The notes under the pieces are model-generated. The model ran no database searches and was not told the origin of the DNA. It worked only from the letters and a program-made list of their open reading frames with translations. From NCBI GenBank assembly GCA_022563115.1, contig JADFNY010000232.1, positions 1 through 6,231 on the forward strand: a stretch of 6,231 nucleotides of DNA. Direction: 5' to 3'. The position numbers and the translations under genes were made by a program. Shown one piece after another: positions 6,029 to 6,231 of the stretch. The stretch is from Acidobacteriota bacterium. Its GTDB lineage: Bacteria > Acidobacteriota > UBA890. The first letter of the stretch is position 1. Each line of letters starts with the position of its first letter.

Positions 6029-6231
6029 GTACTTGCCCAGAATAATACTCCAATCGCCGACGGGACAGGTCACGAGCACCTCGAAAGTTCCTCGCGAACG
6101 CTCGGCGGCGATCAGCCGCATCGTCAGGACCGGTATGGTGAAGAGGATCATGGCCGAGATGAGGCGGAAGAGATCCTGGACCACGAAAACCGTGATGTTG
6201 GGAGCTTCGGCCGGACCTCCGAAAGGCCCTC
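6020..6231 (-). CDS. ABC-2 type transporter permease, internal fragment
   Basis: Reading leftward from the right edge, the minus strand encodes about 70 residues without a stop. They include a membrane helix (LISAMILFTIPVLTMRL) followed by AAERSRGTFEVLVTCPVGDW and IILGKYFALV. The pattern of a helix ending in P-x-LTMR, then E-R-x-x-GT-x-E-x-L-x-x-x-PV, then LGK at the next helix, is typical of ABC-2 export permeases such as GldF-like subunits. The gene begins outside the window; the GTG at 6184 is not a credible start because the frame continues upstream. Homology ends near 6020: further left the same frame stays open to 5564, but there it is only the antisense of the kinase and transporter genes. 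Both ends are therefore missing. A few codons here (ATT, AGT) are less GC-rich than in the kinase. Its cargo cannot be told. Confidence 0.8.

Noticed and set aside
5564..6184. Single 206-codon minus-strand gene
   Set aside because: Only its first ~55 codons are permease; the rest is the antisense of the kinase and transporter genes.
5654..6231. Kinase reading frame continuing open to the right edge (about 190 codons, close to the family length)
   Set aside because: After about residue 124 the translation is low-quality, polar and unlike NadR kinases, and the other strand there encodes a clear ABC permease. The length match is coincidental.

Overview
The window looks like a piece of a high-GC Gram-negative genome. 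The signs are a TonB-dependent outer-membrane receptor with an N-terminal carboxypeptidase-regulatory-like domain, a large S9 peptidase with RGG/acidic low-complexity inserts, and a fragment of an NHL-repeat protein. Together these resemble Acidobacteriota or a related soil/marine phylum. That placement is inferred from gene style, not from a marker gene.

Layout. (1) Positions 2-1849, plus strand: the C-terminal part of a glutamyl-endopeptidase-like S9 serine peptidase, cut by the left edge, with an intact Ser-Asp-His triad. (2) Positions 1871-2266, minus strand, convergent: the C-terminal third of an NHL beta-propeller protein with no N-terminal part, probably a gene remnant. (3) Positions 2465-2614, plus strand: a thiamine pyrophosphate (TPP/THI-box) riboswitch aptamer, followed by two perfect stem-loops. 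The second stem-loop buries the Shine-Dalgarno sequence of the next gene. (4) Positions 2615 to about 6025, plus strand: a three-gene operon of a TonB-dependent receptor, a PnuC-family inner-membrane transporter and a NadR-like P-loop kinase. The kinase starts inside the stop codon of the transporter gene. (5) About 6020-6231, minus strand: an internal piece of an ABC-2 type permease that runs off the right edge. It interrupts the kinase gene at a sharp junction.

How the genes work together. Sequence similarity alone would suggest nicotinamide riboside uptake and phosphorylation (PnuC plus NadR-type kinase). The TPP riboswitch at the head of the operon points instead to thiamine salvage: receptor across the outer membrane, PnuT-type facilitator across the inner membrane, and a cytoplasmic kinase that traps the vitamin. 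TPP would shut the operon by hiding the receptor's ribosome-binding site. The use of a NadR-like kinase where a ThiN/TPK-type enzyme might be expected is the most interesting biological hypothesis here.

Caution: the kinase/permease junction near 6014-6028 could be a genuine inversion or an assembly chimera at a contig end. Nothing to the right of it should be assumed to be a real neighbour of the thiamine operon.
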